Assembly (NCBI RefSeq): GCF_900103455.1
Contig: NZ_FNHI01000002.1
Location: 372,001 to 436,000 of the forward strand
Source of the DNA: Streptomyces wuyuanensis
Lineage (GTDB): Bacteria > Actinomycetota > Actinomycetes > Streptomycetales > Streptomycetaceae
DNA: 64,000 nt
Reading direction: 5' to 3'
Shown here: positions 54,132-61,943 of the stretch, piece by piece
How positions within the stretch are numbered: position 1 is the first letter of the stretch
Layout: the number at the start of each line of letters is the position of its first letter
The notes under the pieces: generated by a model
The model's input: only the letters and a program-made list of their open reading frames with translations
What the model was told of the DNA's origin: nothing
Databases searched by the model: none
Translations under genes and position numbers: made by a program

Positions 54132-55412
54132 GTGAAGCGCAAGCTCATCGCGGCGATCGGCGTCGCGGGCATGATGGTCGGTCTTGCCGCGTGTGGTGAC
54201 GGCGACAAGGGCGGGGACAAGGCCGGGGCGGACGTCAAGGAGCTCACCGTCTGGCTGACGGTCGACGCCCAGAACAACTGGCCCGAGTTGGTGAAGGCGG
54301 CCGACGCGGCGGTCGTGAAGAAGCACCCCGGCATCAAGATCAAGCACGAGTACTACGGCTGGCCGGACAAGAACGCCAAGCTCGACGCCGTCCTCGCCAC
54401 CGACAAGGCCCCCGACGTCGTCGAGATGGGCAACACCGAGATGCTCGGCTACATGGTCAAGGGCGCCTTCGCCGAGGTCGACCCGAAGCAGTTCGACCAG
54501 TCCGACGCCTGGCTCGACGGCCTCAAGGAGTCCGTCACCTACGACGGCAAGACGTACGGCGTCCCGTACTACGCCGGTGGCCGCGTCGGCACCTGGCGCA
54601 AGGACATCGCCGCCGAGGTCGGTGTGAAGGCCACCCCGAAGACGTACGCGGAGCTGACCGCCGCCCTGGACAAGATCCAGAAGAAGAAGGGCGCCAAGTT
54701 CAGCGCCTGGTACCAGCCTTCGCCCGACTGGTACGCCGCGATGTCCTTCGTCTACGGCGCCGGCGGCTCCATCGCCGAGAACGAGGGGGGCCAGTGGAAG
54801 GCCAACCTCTCCTCGCCCGAGTCCATCAAGGGCCTCAACGAGTACAAGTCGATCCTCGACAAGTACATGCACGGCGACAAGACGAAGGACGAGTCCGACC
54901 GTCACATCGTGTTCGGCCAGGGCAACTCGGCCGCCATCTTCGGTGCGGCGTGGGAGGGCGGCGCGGCGGCGGCCCCGGAGACGGACAAGGTCGGCAAGCT
55001 CGCCGACAAGCTCGAGACCTTCGTGATGCCCGGCCCGTCCGGTCAGCCGCTCCCCGTCTTCCTGGGCGGCTCCGACCTCGCCATCCCGGTCAAGTCCAAG
55101 GCCCAGGGCGTCGCCGCCGAGTGGATCAACGCCTTCACCGGCGCCCAGGGCCAGAAGGGCCTGCTCGCCAAGGGCAACCTGCCCAACAACAAGACGGACC
55201 TGGCGACCCTGAAGAACGACCCGAAGACGGTCGTGCCTGCCACGGCCGCCGAGTCCAACTGGTTCGTCCCGATGGCACCGGGCTGGGGTCAGGTGGAGAA
55301 GGCCCAGACCCTGAAGACGATGCTCCAGGAGATCGGCACCGGCAAGAAGTCGGTCGAGGAGGCCGCGAAGGCGGCCGACGAGGCGATCGACAAGGTCATC
55401 AACACCAAGTGA
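54132..55412 (+). CDS. dasA: ABC transporter sugar-binding lipoprotein DasA
   Basis: A 426-residue solute-binding lipoprotein. A short signal ends in the lipobox LAAC (Cys21). The mature part is a cluster-B extracellular sugar-binding protein (ELTVWLTVDAQNNWP, YGVPYYAGGRVGTWRKD). DasA binds chitobiose/chitooligosaccharides and works with DasBC and the MsiK ATPase. GTG at 54132 follows GGAGGG. Repressed via upstream dre sites. Confidence 0.95.
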   Translation: MKRKLIAAIGVAGMMVGLAACGDGDKGGDKAGADVKELTVWLTVDAQNNWPELVKAADAAVVKKHPGIKIKHEYYGWPDKNAKLDAVLATDKAPDVVEMGNTEMLGYMVKGAFAEVDPKQFDQSDAWLDGLKESVTYDGKTYGVPYYAGGRVGTWRKDIAAEVGVKATPKTYAELTAALDKIQKKKGAKFSAWYQPSPDWYAAMSFVYGAGGSIAENEGGQWKANLSSPESIKGLNEYKSILDKYMHGDKTKDESDRHIVFGQGNSAAIFGAAWEGGAAAAPETDKVGKLADKLETFVMPGPSGQPLPVFLGGSDLAIPVKSKAQGVAAEWINAFTGAQGQKGLLAKGNLPNNKTDLATLKNDPKTVVPATAAESNWFVPMAPGWGQVEKAQTLKTMLQEIGTGKKSVEEAAKAADEAIDKVINTK

Positions 55413-55419
55413 CCTTCCG

Positions 55420-55451
55420 GCAGGGCCCCGTCGTCGGCGACGGGGCCCTGC
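55420..55451 (+). terminator. Intra-operon hairpin between dasA and dasB
   Basis: Perfect 14-bp stem, TCGG tetraloop, 8 nt after dasA. Such hairpins commonly keep binding-protein mRNA more abundant than permease mRNA. Confidence 0.75.
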
Positions 55452-55486
55452 TCCCGTACGAGGAGAGGGACCGCTAGGAGCGCCCG

Positions 55487-56491
55487 ATGAGTGCCGCAGA
55501 GACAACCACTGCCAAGGTGCCGCCGACGCGGCCGTCAACAGCCCAGGGCGCCGGTGGGGGGACCGGTGGAGCGGGGAAGCCGGCCGTGCGGCGGCGCGCG
55601 GGCGGCGGGGCCGCGCTCCCGTGGACCCTGCTCGCCCCCTGCCTGCTCGTCCTGCTGCTGGTCCTCGGCTATCCGCTGGCCCGGCTGGTCGCCCTCTCCT
55701 TCCAGAAGTTCGGGCAGCCGCAGCTGTGGGGCTTCCAGGAGCCCGAGTCGGTCGGCTTCGCCAACTTCACCAAGATCCTCGGCGACGGCGAGTTCTGGGC
55801 CGTCGTCGTCCGCACGATCGTCTTCGCCGGCGGCGCGGTGATCCTCACCATGGTCCTCGGCATGCTGACAGCCCTGCTGCTGCAGCGGGTGTCGGGCTGG
55901 GTGAAGACGCTGATCAACATCGCGCTCGTGGCCAGCTGGGGCATGCCCATCATCGTGGCCACCGCCATCTTCAAATGGCTGTTCGACACCGACTACGGAG
56001 TCCTCAACTGGCTGCTGAGCCGGCTGCCGGGCGTCGACATGGTCGGGCACAACTGGTTCGCCAGCGGCCCCCAGGGCCTCGCCGTCATCATGCTGCTCGT
56101 CGTCTGGGGCGCCGTGCCCTTCGTGGTCATCACGCTCAGCGCCGGTCTCACCCAGGTGCCCAAGGAGCTCGAGGAGGCCGCCCGGCTCGACGGCGCCGGC
56201 TCGTGGGGGGTGTTCCGCTACGTCACCCTGCCGGTCCTCAAGCCCATCATCGTGATGCTCACGACGCTCTCCGTCATCTGGGACATGGGTGTCTTCCCGC
56301 AGGTCTTCGTGATGCGCAACGGCCATCCGGAGGCCGAGTTCCAGCTGCTGACGACGTACTCGTACGACAAGGCCTTCGTGGTCAACGACTACGGCGGCGG
56401 CTCGGCGATCGCCCTGGTGACGGTCGTCCTGCTGCTCGGCGTGGTCGCCGTCTACATGCGCCAGATGCTCAAGATCGGAGAAGTCGAGTGA
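55487..56491 (+). CDS. dasB: ABC transporter permease DasB
   Basis: A 334-residue MalF-type permease with a disordered 45-residue N-terminus and six helices. The EAA loop is visible as ELEEAARLDGAGSWGVFRYVTLPVL. Forms the membrane channel with DasC. The stop overlaps dasC (GTGA). Confidence 0.95.
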   Translation: MSAAETTTAKVPPTRPSTAQGAGGGTGGAGKPAVRRRAGGGAALPWTLLAPCLLVLLLVLGYPLARLVALSFQKFGQPQLWGFQEPESVGFANFTKILGDGEFWAVVVRTIVFAGGAVILTMVLGMLTALLLQRVSGWVKTLINIALVASWGMPIIVATAIFKWLFDTDYGVLNWLLSRLPGVDMVGHNWFASGPQGLAVIMLLVVWGAVPFVVITLSAGLTQVPKELEEAARLDGAGSWGVFRYVTLPVLKPIIVMLTTLSVIWDMGVFPQVFVMRNGHPEAEFQLLTTYSYDKAFVVNDYGGGSAIALVTVVLLLGVVAVYMRQMLKIGEVE

Positions 56492-57351
56492 GCGCCGTGA
56501 CCAAGAGCGCCGCCCCGGGCGGGCGCCGGAAGCCCGGCCGCGGCAGGCTCGGCTGGAACCTGCTCGGCCTGCTGGTCTTCGTCGCCGCCGGCTTCCCCGT
56601 CTACTGGATGCTCAACACGGCCTTCAAGCCCGCGAAGGACGCGATCGACCCGAACCCGCACCTCTTCCCCAGGACGTTCACCCTGGAGAACTTCTCGCGG
56701 GCCTTCGACATCGCCGACTTCTGGGGTCCGGTGGGTCGCAGCCTCGTCGTCTCGCTGGTCGTGGTGGTCATCGGCATCGTGGTCGGCATGCTGGCGGCGC
56801 TCGCGATCTCGCGCTTCGCCTTCCGCGGCCGCAAGATCGTGATCGTGGGCATCCTGGCCGTCCAGATGGTCCCGCTGGTCGCGATGATCATCCCGGTCTT
56901 CCTGCTGCTGAACGACCTCGGTCAGTACGACAAGCTCACGGGCCTGATCATCACGTACCTCACCTTCATCCTCCCCTTCACGGTGTGGACGCTGCGCGGG
57001 TTCATCGTCAACATCCCCAGGGAGCTGGAGGAGGCGGCGATGGTCGACGGCTGCACCCGCACCGGCGCCTTCGTGCGGGTGGTCTTCCCGCTGCTCGCCC
57101 CGGGAATGGTGGCCACGTCCGTGTACGGCTTCATCCAGGCGTGGAACGAGTACCTGTACGCGCTGATGCTGATGAGCCAGCAGAACCAGACCGCCACCGT
57201 CTGGCTCGGCAACTTCACCACCAAGCACGGCACCGAGTACGCGCCGATGATGGCCGGCGCCACGATGATGGCCGTCCCCATCGTGATCCTCTTCCTCCTC
57301 GTCCAGCGCAAGATGGCCGCGGGTCTGACGGCCGGCGCAGTGAAGGGATGA
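56488..57351 (+). CDS. dasC: ABC transporter permease DasC
   Basis: A 287-residue MalG-type permease with six helices and the EAA loop ELEEAAMVDGCTRTGAFVRVVFPL. GTG start overlaps the dasB stop. No ATPase gene is in the operon; the shared ATPase MsiK is expected elsewhere. Confidence 0.95.
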   Translation: MSAVTKSAAPGGRRKPGRGRLGWNLLGLLVFVAAGFPVYWMLNTAFKPAKDAIDPNPHLFPRTFTLENFSRAFDIADFWGPVGRSLVVSLVVVVIGIVVGMLAALAISRFAFRGRKIVIVGILAVQMVPLVAMIIPVFLLLNDLGQYDKLTGLIITYLTFILPFTVWTLRGFIVNIPRELEEAAMVDGCTRTGAFVRVVFPLLAPGMVATSVYGFIQAWNEYLYALMLMSQQNQTATVWLGNFTTKHGTEYAPMMAGATMMAVPIVILFLLVQRKMAAGLTAGAVKG

Positions 57352-58871
57352 CGCCTTTCATGACAACGCTCGTGGACCGCACCGACACACTCACCCGTGA
57401 CGCCCTCGCCGTGCTGCAGCCCGGCTTCGTCGGCACGACCGCCCCCGACTGGCTGCTGCGCAGGATCGGCGAAGGGCTCTCGTCCGTCGGACTGTTCGGC
57501 CGCAACGTCACCTCGCCCGGCCAGCTCGCGGCCCTCACCGCCCGGTTGCGGGCGGAGCGCGAGGACGTCCTCGTCGCGATCGACGAGGAGGGCGGTGACG
57601 TCACCCGACTGGAGGTCCGTACCGGTTCCTCCTTCCCCGGCAACTACGCGCTCGGGTCGGTGGACGACGTCGAGCTGACCCGGGCGGTGGCCGCCGAGCT
57701 CGGCCGCAGGCTCGCCGAGTGCGGAGTCGACCTCAACTGGGCTCCATCGGCTGATGTCAACTCGAACCAGGACAATCCGGTCATCGGGGTGCGTTCCTTC
57801 GGGGCCGACCCCGCCCTGGTCGCCCGGCACACCGCCGCCTACGTCCGGGGCCTCCAGTCCGCAGGCGTCGCTGCATGTACCAAGCATTTTCCGGGACATG
57901 GTGACACCGCCGTCGATTCGCACCACGCCCTGCCCCGGATCGATGTGGAGTTGGCCACGTTGCACTCCCGTGAGCTGCAGCCTTTCCGGGCGGCCATCTC
58001 GGCGGGTTCCAAGTCCGTCATGAGCGCGCATATCCTGCTACCCGCGCTCGACCCCGACCGCCCGGCCACCCTGAGCCCGCAGGTCCTCACCGGACTGCTG
58101 CGCCGGGAACTGGGCTACGACGGACTGATCGTCACCGACGGCATGGAGATGCAGGCCATCTCCGCGGTCTACGGAATCGAGCGCGGCAGTGTCCTCGCGA
58201 TCGCCGCCGGTGCCGACGCGATCTGTGTCGGCGGCGGCCTGGCCGACGAGGACACCGTGCTGCGACTGCGCGACGCGCTGGTCACCGCGGTACGCAAGGG
58301 CGAGCTGCCCGAGGAACGACTGGCCGACGCGGCCGCGCGGGTGCGCGCGCTCGCGGACTGGACCAGGGGGGTCAGGGGGGCGGCATCGGAGCCGGGCGCG
58401 GCTTCACAGGAGGGGACCGCGCCCGGCACCGAGATCGGCCTGACGGCCGCGCGGCGGGCCGTGCGCGTGACGGTCGGCGAGCGTCCCAGCGAGCCGCTGA
58501 CCACGGCACCGTACGTCGCCGCGTTCACGCCCGTGGCCAACATCGCCGTCGGTGACGAGACCCCGTGGGGCGTCGCCGCCGAACTCGCCCGCCGCCTCCC
58601 CGGCACGGAGACCGGCACGTACACGGACGCCGCCGTCGACGACGTCCTCCGGGCTGCCGGCGGACGCCGCATCGTGGCCGTCGTCCGGGACGCCCACCGC
58701 CACCCGTGGATGTCGCAGTCCCTGGACGCCCTCGTCGCCGCCCGCCCCGACACGATCGTCGTCGAGATGGGGCTCAACGCCGCCCCGCCCCGCGGGGCCC
58801 TCCACGTGGCCACCTACGGCGCGGCCCGGGTCTGCGGGATCGCGGCGGCGGAGGCCGTCACCGGGAACTGA
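57348..58871 (+). CDS. Glycoside hydrolase family 3 beta-N-acetylglucosaminidase (NagZ-like)
   Basis: A 507-residue GH3 protein. KHFPGHGDT carries the NagZ Lys-His and catalytic His loop and LIVTDGMEMQAIS contains the nucleophile Asp. No signal peptide, so it acts on imported chitobiose or muropeptide-derived sugars in the cytoplasm, releasing GlcNAc. ATG at 57348 overlaps the dasC stop (ATGA); ATG 57360 is an alternative. The extra C-terminal domain (from about residue 360) is typical of two-domain GH3 proteins. Confidence 0.9.
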   Translation: MTPFMTTLVDRTDTLTRDALAVLQPGFVGTTAPDWLLRRIGEGLSSVGLFGRNVTSPGQLAALTARLRAEREDVLVAIDEEGGDVTRLEVRTGSSFPGNYALGSVDDVELTRAVAAELGRRLAECGVDLNWAPSADVNSNQDNPVIGVRSFGADPALVARHTAAYVRGLQSAGVAACTKHFPGHGDTAVDSHHALPRIDVELATLHSRELQPFRAAISAGSKSVMSAHILLPALDPDRPATLSPQVLTGLLRRELGYDGLIVTDGMEMQAISAVYGIERGSVLAIAAGADAICVGGGLADEDTVLRLRDALVTAVRKGELPEERLADAAARVRALADWTRGVRGAASEPGAASQEGTAPGTEIGLTAARRAVRVTVGERPSEPLTTAPYVAAFTPVANIAVGDETPWGVAAELARRLPGTETGTYTDAAVDDVLRAAGGRRIVAVVRDAHRHPWMSQSLDALVAARPDTIVVEMGLNAAPPRGALHVATYGAARVCGIAAAEAVTGN

Positions 58872-59027
58872 GGACCACGCGCCCGGCGGCCCGCAGGGCG
58901 TGTCCGGCGGCTCGGACCGGCGGCGGTGCACAGCCCCGGTCCGGCGGCCGGGCCGGAGGGCCCGGACGCCCCGGCGACCGGACACCGGAGGAGGACGGCC
59001 GCACCGGCCGTCGAGACCGGTCGCGAA

Positions 59028-59076
59028 AACGGCGATGCCGGTCCGCCCGATCGAGGGGCGGGCCGGCATCGCCGTT
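59028..59076. terminator. Long hairpin between the das operon and nagB
   Basis: Inverted repeat with arms starting AACGGCGATGCCGG and ending CCGGCATCGCCGTT, about 20 bp in total with a small internal mismatch. It lies in the 624-bp gene-free stretch 58872-59495 between convergent genes; the remainder holds the tandem repeat at 59280 and no supported CDS. Confidence 0.75.
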
Positions 59077-59279
59077 CCTGCGTGTGGCGGGGCGGGCGTG
59101 GAGCGGTCGCCCCTCGACCCGGCCCGGCGCCTCCTGGTCCGGTGCGGCGCACGAGGGCTGCCAGGTGGCAGCAGATGGTGGGGCGGTGAGCCCCGGGCTG
59201 CCGGTCACGGAGGGCCGGAGCGGGGCCCTGGCGCACGGCCGGGGCCGCGGCGTGCCCCGGACGGCCGCCGGGCCGGTGG

Positions 59280-59374
59280 GCGCGGGCGCGTACGGGCATC
59301 CGCCCGGCCCGGCGCTCCCCGGCGCGGGCGCGTACGGGCATCCGCCCGGCCCGGCGCTCCCCGGCGCGTGCGGG
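59280..59374. repeat. Tandem repeat, 42-bp period, about 2.3 copies
   Basis: Two identical 42-bp units (59281-59322 and 59323-59364) followed by a partial third. Each has the phrase GCGTACGGGCATCCGCCCGG. The period is a multiple of three and would encode GAYGHPPGPALPGA-type repeats on the plus strand, but no start or plausible gene supports translation. Confidence 0.8.
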
Positions 59375-59495
59375 ACCCAGGGTGCGGCGGCGCACCGGAG
59401 CCGGACGGGCTGCGGTGGCGGGCCCCGTTCGTCCCCGCCGGGCGCCGGTCCGGCGCCGCGGTGTCCCGGACCCCGGCCTCCCGGCCCCGCGGCGC

Positions 59496-60281
59496 CTACA
59501 GGCCCTGCCAGGCCGGCTTGTTCGCGTAGGTGTGGCGGAAGTAGTCCGCGAGCTTCAGCTTCGAGGCCGCGGCCTCGTCGACCACCACGGTCGCGTGCGG
59601 GTGCAGCTGCAGTGCCGAGGCGGGGCACACGGCCGCCACGGGCCCCTCCACGGTCGCCGCGACCGCCTCCGCCTTGCCCTCCCCGGTGGCCAGCAGCACC
59701 AGGTGCCGGGCCTCCAGGATGGTTCCGATGCCCTGCGTGATGACGTGGTGCGGTACCTGCGCGATGTCGCCGCCGAAGAAGCGCGCGTTGTCCACGCGCG
59801 TCCGCTCGGTCAGCGTCTTGATCCTCGTTCGCGAGGCGAGCGAGGAGCAGGGCTCGTTGAAACCGATGTGCCCGTCGGTGCCGATCCCCAGCAGCTGCAG
59901 ATCGACGCCGCCCGCCGCCGCCAGTGCCGCGTCGTACGCCTCGCAGGCGGCCTGGACGTCCTCCGCGGAGCCGTCCGGACCCATGAACGAGTCCGGGCTC
60001 AGCCCGAGCGGCTCCACGACCTCTCGCAGCACCACCGAGCGGTACGACTCGGGGTGGCCGGCCGGCAGGCCCACGTACTCGTCGAGCTGGGCTATCCGAG
60101 CCCGGGAGACGTCCACGTCCCCGGCCCGCACCTGGGCCGTCAGGGCCTCGTACACGGGCAGCGGCGTCGATCCCGTGGCCACCCCGAGCAGTGCGCCGGG
60201 CTTTCGGCGCAGCAGATCCGCGATGCCCCGCGCGATGAGCTCCCCGCCTGCCTTTGCGTCCTGGACGATGACAACTTCCAC
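59496..60281 (-). CDS. nagB: Glucosamine-6-phosphate deaminase NagB
   Basis: A 261-residue NagB. Motifs: GVATGSTPLPVYEAL (phosphate loop), AQLDEYVGL (general base Asp) and GIGTDGHIGFNEP (catalytic His). Converts glucosamine-6-P to fructose-6-P and ammonia, removing the DasR effector. GTG at 60281 gives the usual length. An in-frame ATG at 60311 would overlap the dre operator and is less likely. Confidence 0.93.
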   Translation of the reverse strand: MEVVIVQDAKAGGELIARGIADLLRRKPGALLGVATGSTPLPVYEALTAQVRAGDVDVSRARIAQLDEYVGLPAGHPESYRSVVLREVVEPLGLSPDSFMGPDGSAEDVQAACEAYDAALAAAGGVDLQLLGIGTDGHIGFNEPCSSLASRTRIKTLTERTRVDNARFFGGDIAQVPHHVITQGIGTILEARHLVLLATGEGKAEAVAATVEGPVAAVCPASALQLHPHATVVVDEAAASKLKLADYFRHTYANKPAWQGL

Positions 60282-60310
60282 GCTGGGCCTGCCGATCGAT
60301 TGAAAGGTCA

Positions 60311-60326
60311 TGTGGTATAGACCAAT
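60311..60326. promoter_or_regulatory. DasR operator (dre) at nagB
   Basis: TGTGGTATAGACCAAT, i.e. ATTGGTCTATACCACA on the nagB strand, matches the dre core with two differences. It lies between divergent nagB and the SIS-domain gene, 106 nt from the latter, so both could be controlled. Confidence 0.82.
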
Positions 60327-60432
60327 CTAGCAGAATGGGGTGGCGCCCCGGTGAATCCCGGCTGGCGGGGGTGTGGTTCCCCGTGGTCGACTGACCCCGG
60401 ACGGCGCCCGGTTCGTATGGGAGGCACACGTC

Positions 60433-61503
60433 ATGTCCACCACGACGTCCGAGGGGCACAGCGAGCGGCCGGGCCGGATCATGGCCGGGGAGGTGGCCGA
60501 GCAGCCCGCGGTCCTGCGCCGGATCCTCGCCGAAGGCGCGCCGCGAATCCGGGCGACCGCCGCGGCGATCGCCGAGCGGAAGCCGAGGTTCGTGCTGCTG
60601 ACCGCCCGCGGCACGTCCGACAACGCCGCGCTGTACGCCAAGTACCTGCTGGAGGTCCGGCTCGGGCTGCCGTGCGGACTGACCTCCATGTCCACGACGA
60701 CGGCCTACGGGGCGAAGCCGAGCCTCACCGACGTCCTCGTGATCACGGTGAGCCAGTCCGGCGGCTCGCCGGACCTGGTGGCCTCCACCAGGGCGGCGCG
60801 CGAGGCCGGCGCGATCACCCTCGCGGTGACGAACAACCCGGACTCGCCGCTGGCCGCCGTCTCCGAGTACCACGTCGACATCCTGGCGGGCCCGGAGAAG
60901 GCCCTGCCGGCGACCAAGACGTACACGGCGTCCCTCCTGTCGCTCTATCTGCTCGTCGAGGGGCTGCGCGGCGGGGAAGGTGCGCCGGCGCACGTGCTGC
61001 CCGGCCTCGCGGAGGAGATCCTGGCCCGCGGGGACGAGGTGCGGCGGCTGGCCGCCCGCTACCGCTTCGCCGAGCGCATGGTCATCACGTCCCGCGGCTA
61101 CGGCTACCCGACCGCCAAGGAGGCGGCGCTGAAGATGATGGAGACGAGCTACATCCCGGCCCTCTCCTACTCGGGCGCCGATCTGCTGCACGGCCCGCTC
61201 GCCATGGTCGACAACATCTCCCCGGTGATCGCGGTGGTGACGGACGGCCGCGGCGGCGAGGCGCTCCAGCCGGTGCTCGACCGGCTGCGTGGGCGTGGTG
61301 CCGACCTCTTCGTCGTCGGGCCGAAACCGCAGGTCGAGGCGGCGTCCGCAGGCTTCGTGCTGCCCACCGAAGGGGTGGCGGAGGAGGTCCAGCCGATCCT
61401 GGAGATCCTTCCGCTCCAGTTGCTGGCGTACGAGGTGACCATCGCGCGGGGCCAGGACCCGGACGCCCCGCGGGCCCTCGCCAAGGTCACCGAGACCCGC
61501 TGA
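60433..61503 (+). CDS. SIS-domain sugar isomerase/deaminase family protein (GlmS-C/AgaS-like)
   Basis: A 356-residue protein of two SIS domains. TARGTSDNAALYAKYLLE and SQSGGSPDLVAST in the first, and SRGYGYPTAKEAALKMMETSYIPALSYSGADLLHGPLAMV in pattern with the second, resemble the isomerase half of GlmS; no glutaminase domain is present. Likely acts on amino-sugar phosphates beside NagB. ATG at 60433. The exact reaction is open. Confidence 0.85.
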   Translation: MSTTTSEGHSERPGRIMAGEVAEQPAVLRRILAEGAPRIRATAAAIAERKPRFVLLTARGTSDNAALYAKYLLEVRLGLPCGLTSMSTTTAYGAKPSLTDVLVITVSQSGGSPDLVASTRAAREAGAITLAVTNNPDSPLAAVSEYHVDILAGPEKALPATKTYTASLLSLYLLVEGLRGGEGAPAHVLPGLAEEILARGDEVRRLAARYRFAERMVITSRGYGYPTAKEAALKMMETSYIPALSYSGADLLHGPLAMVDNISPVIAVVTDGRGGEALQPVLDRLRGRGADLFVVGPKPQVEAASAGFVLPTEGVAEEVQPILEILPLQLLAYEVTIARGQDPDAPRALAKVTETR

Positions 61504-61560
61504 TCCGCGACCGCCGGGTGCGGGCGGGCGGGGCCGCATCGGGCCGCCGGCGGCGCGCGC

Positions 61561-61603
61561 CCGGCCGTTGAAACGGCCGGTGAAAGACCGGCCAGTGAAG
61601 GAC
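61561..61603 (+). terminator. Cluster of overlapping hairpins after the SIS gene
   Basis: CCGGCCGT/ACGGCCGG is followed by GGCCGGT/ACCGGCC and a direct echo (GTGAAAGACCGGCC, GTGAAGGACCGGCC). Several mutually exclusive stems; most likely a terminator. No gene is supported between 61504 and 61943. Confidence 0.6.
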
Positions 61604-61794
61604 CGGCCCCAGAAAGACCCGCGGGCCGCGGCGCCGGGACGGGACCCTCAGCCCGTCCGGCACCGCAGCCCGGAGTTGCCCGGCCGGCGGGTGTGCGGTC
61701 CCGTTCGGCCGTGTGGAGGCCCGCGGCGCAGTCAGGGCAGAGAGCGCCGGGTCCTCGGTCCACCCTCCTGTGCGGGGAGGGCGGAGGTCTTCTG

Positions 61795-61846
61795 TTGTCG
61801 TCCGGATCGTATCCGGTACAACGGTGTCATTGTGGACTAGACCATT
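61795..61846 (+). promoter_or_regulatory. Promoter with dre operator upstream of pdtaS
   Basis: TTGTCG (61795-61800), 16-nt spacer, TACAAC (61817-61822), then a dre, TGTGGACTAGACCATT (61831-61846), beginning near the predicted start site. It is oriented toward the histidine-kinase gene about 100 nt away. Confidence 0.65.
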
Positions 61847-61943
61847 CTGCCCTGTCCATCCGTCTGCACGCATTGATTTCGGGGCCCATCCTCCACCACG
61901 GAGGCCCGTCCCGTCAGGTTCTCACCAAAGGTACGCTCGCAAC

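Noticed and set aside
58858..61539. Long minus-strand frame covering nagB and the SIS gene
   Set aside because: Out of frame with nagB and antisense to the SIS gene; Arg/Gly/Pro shadow including the 42-bp tandem repeats.
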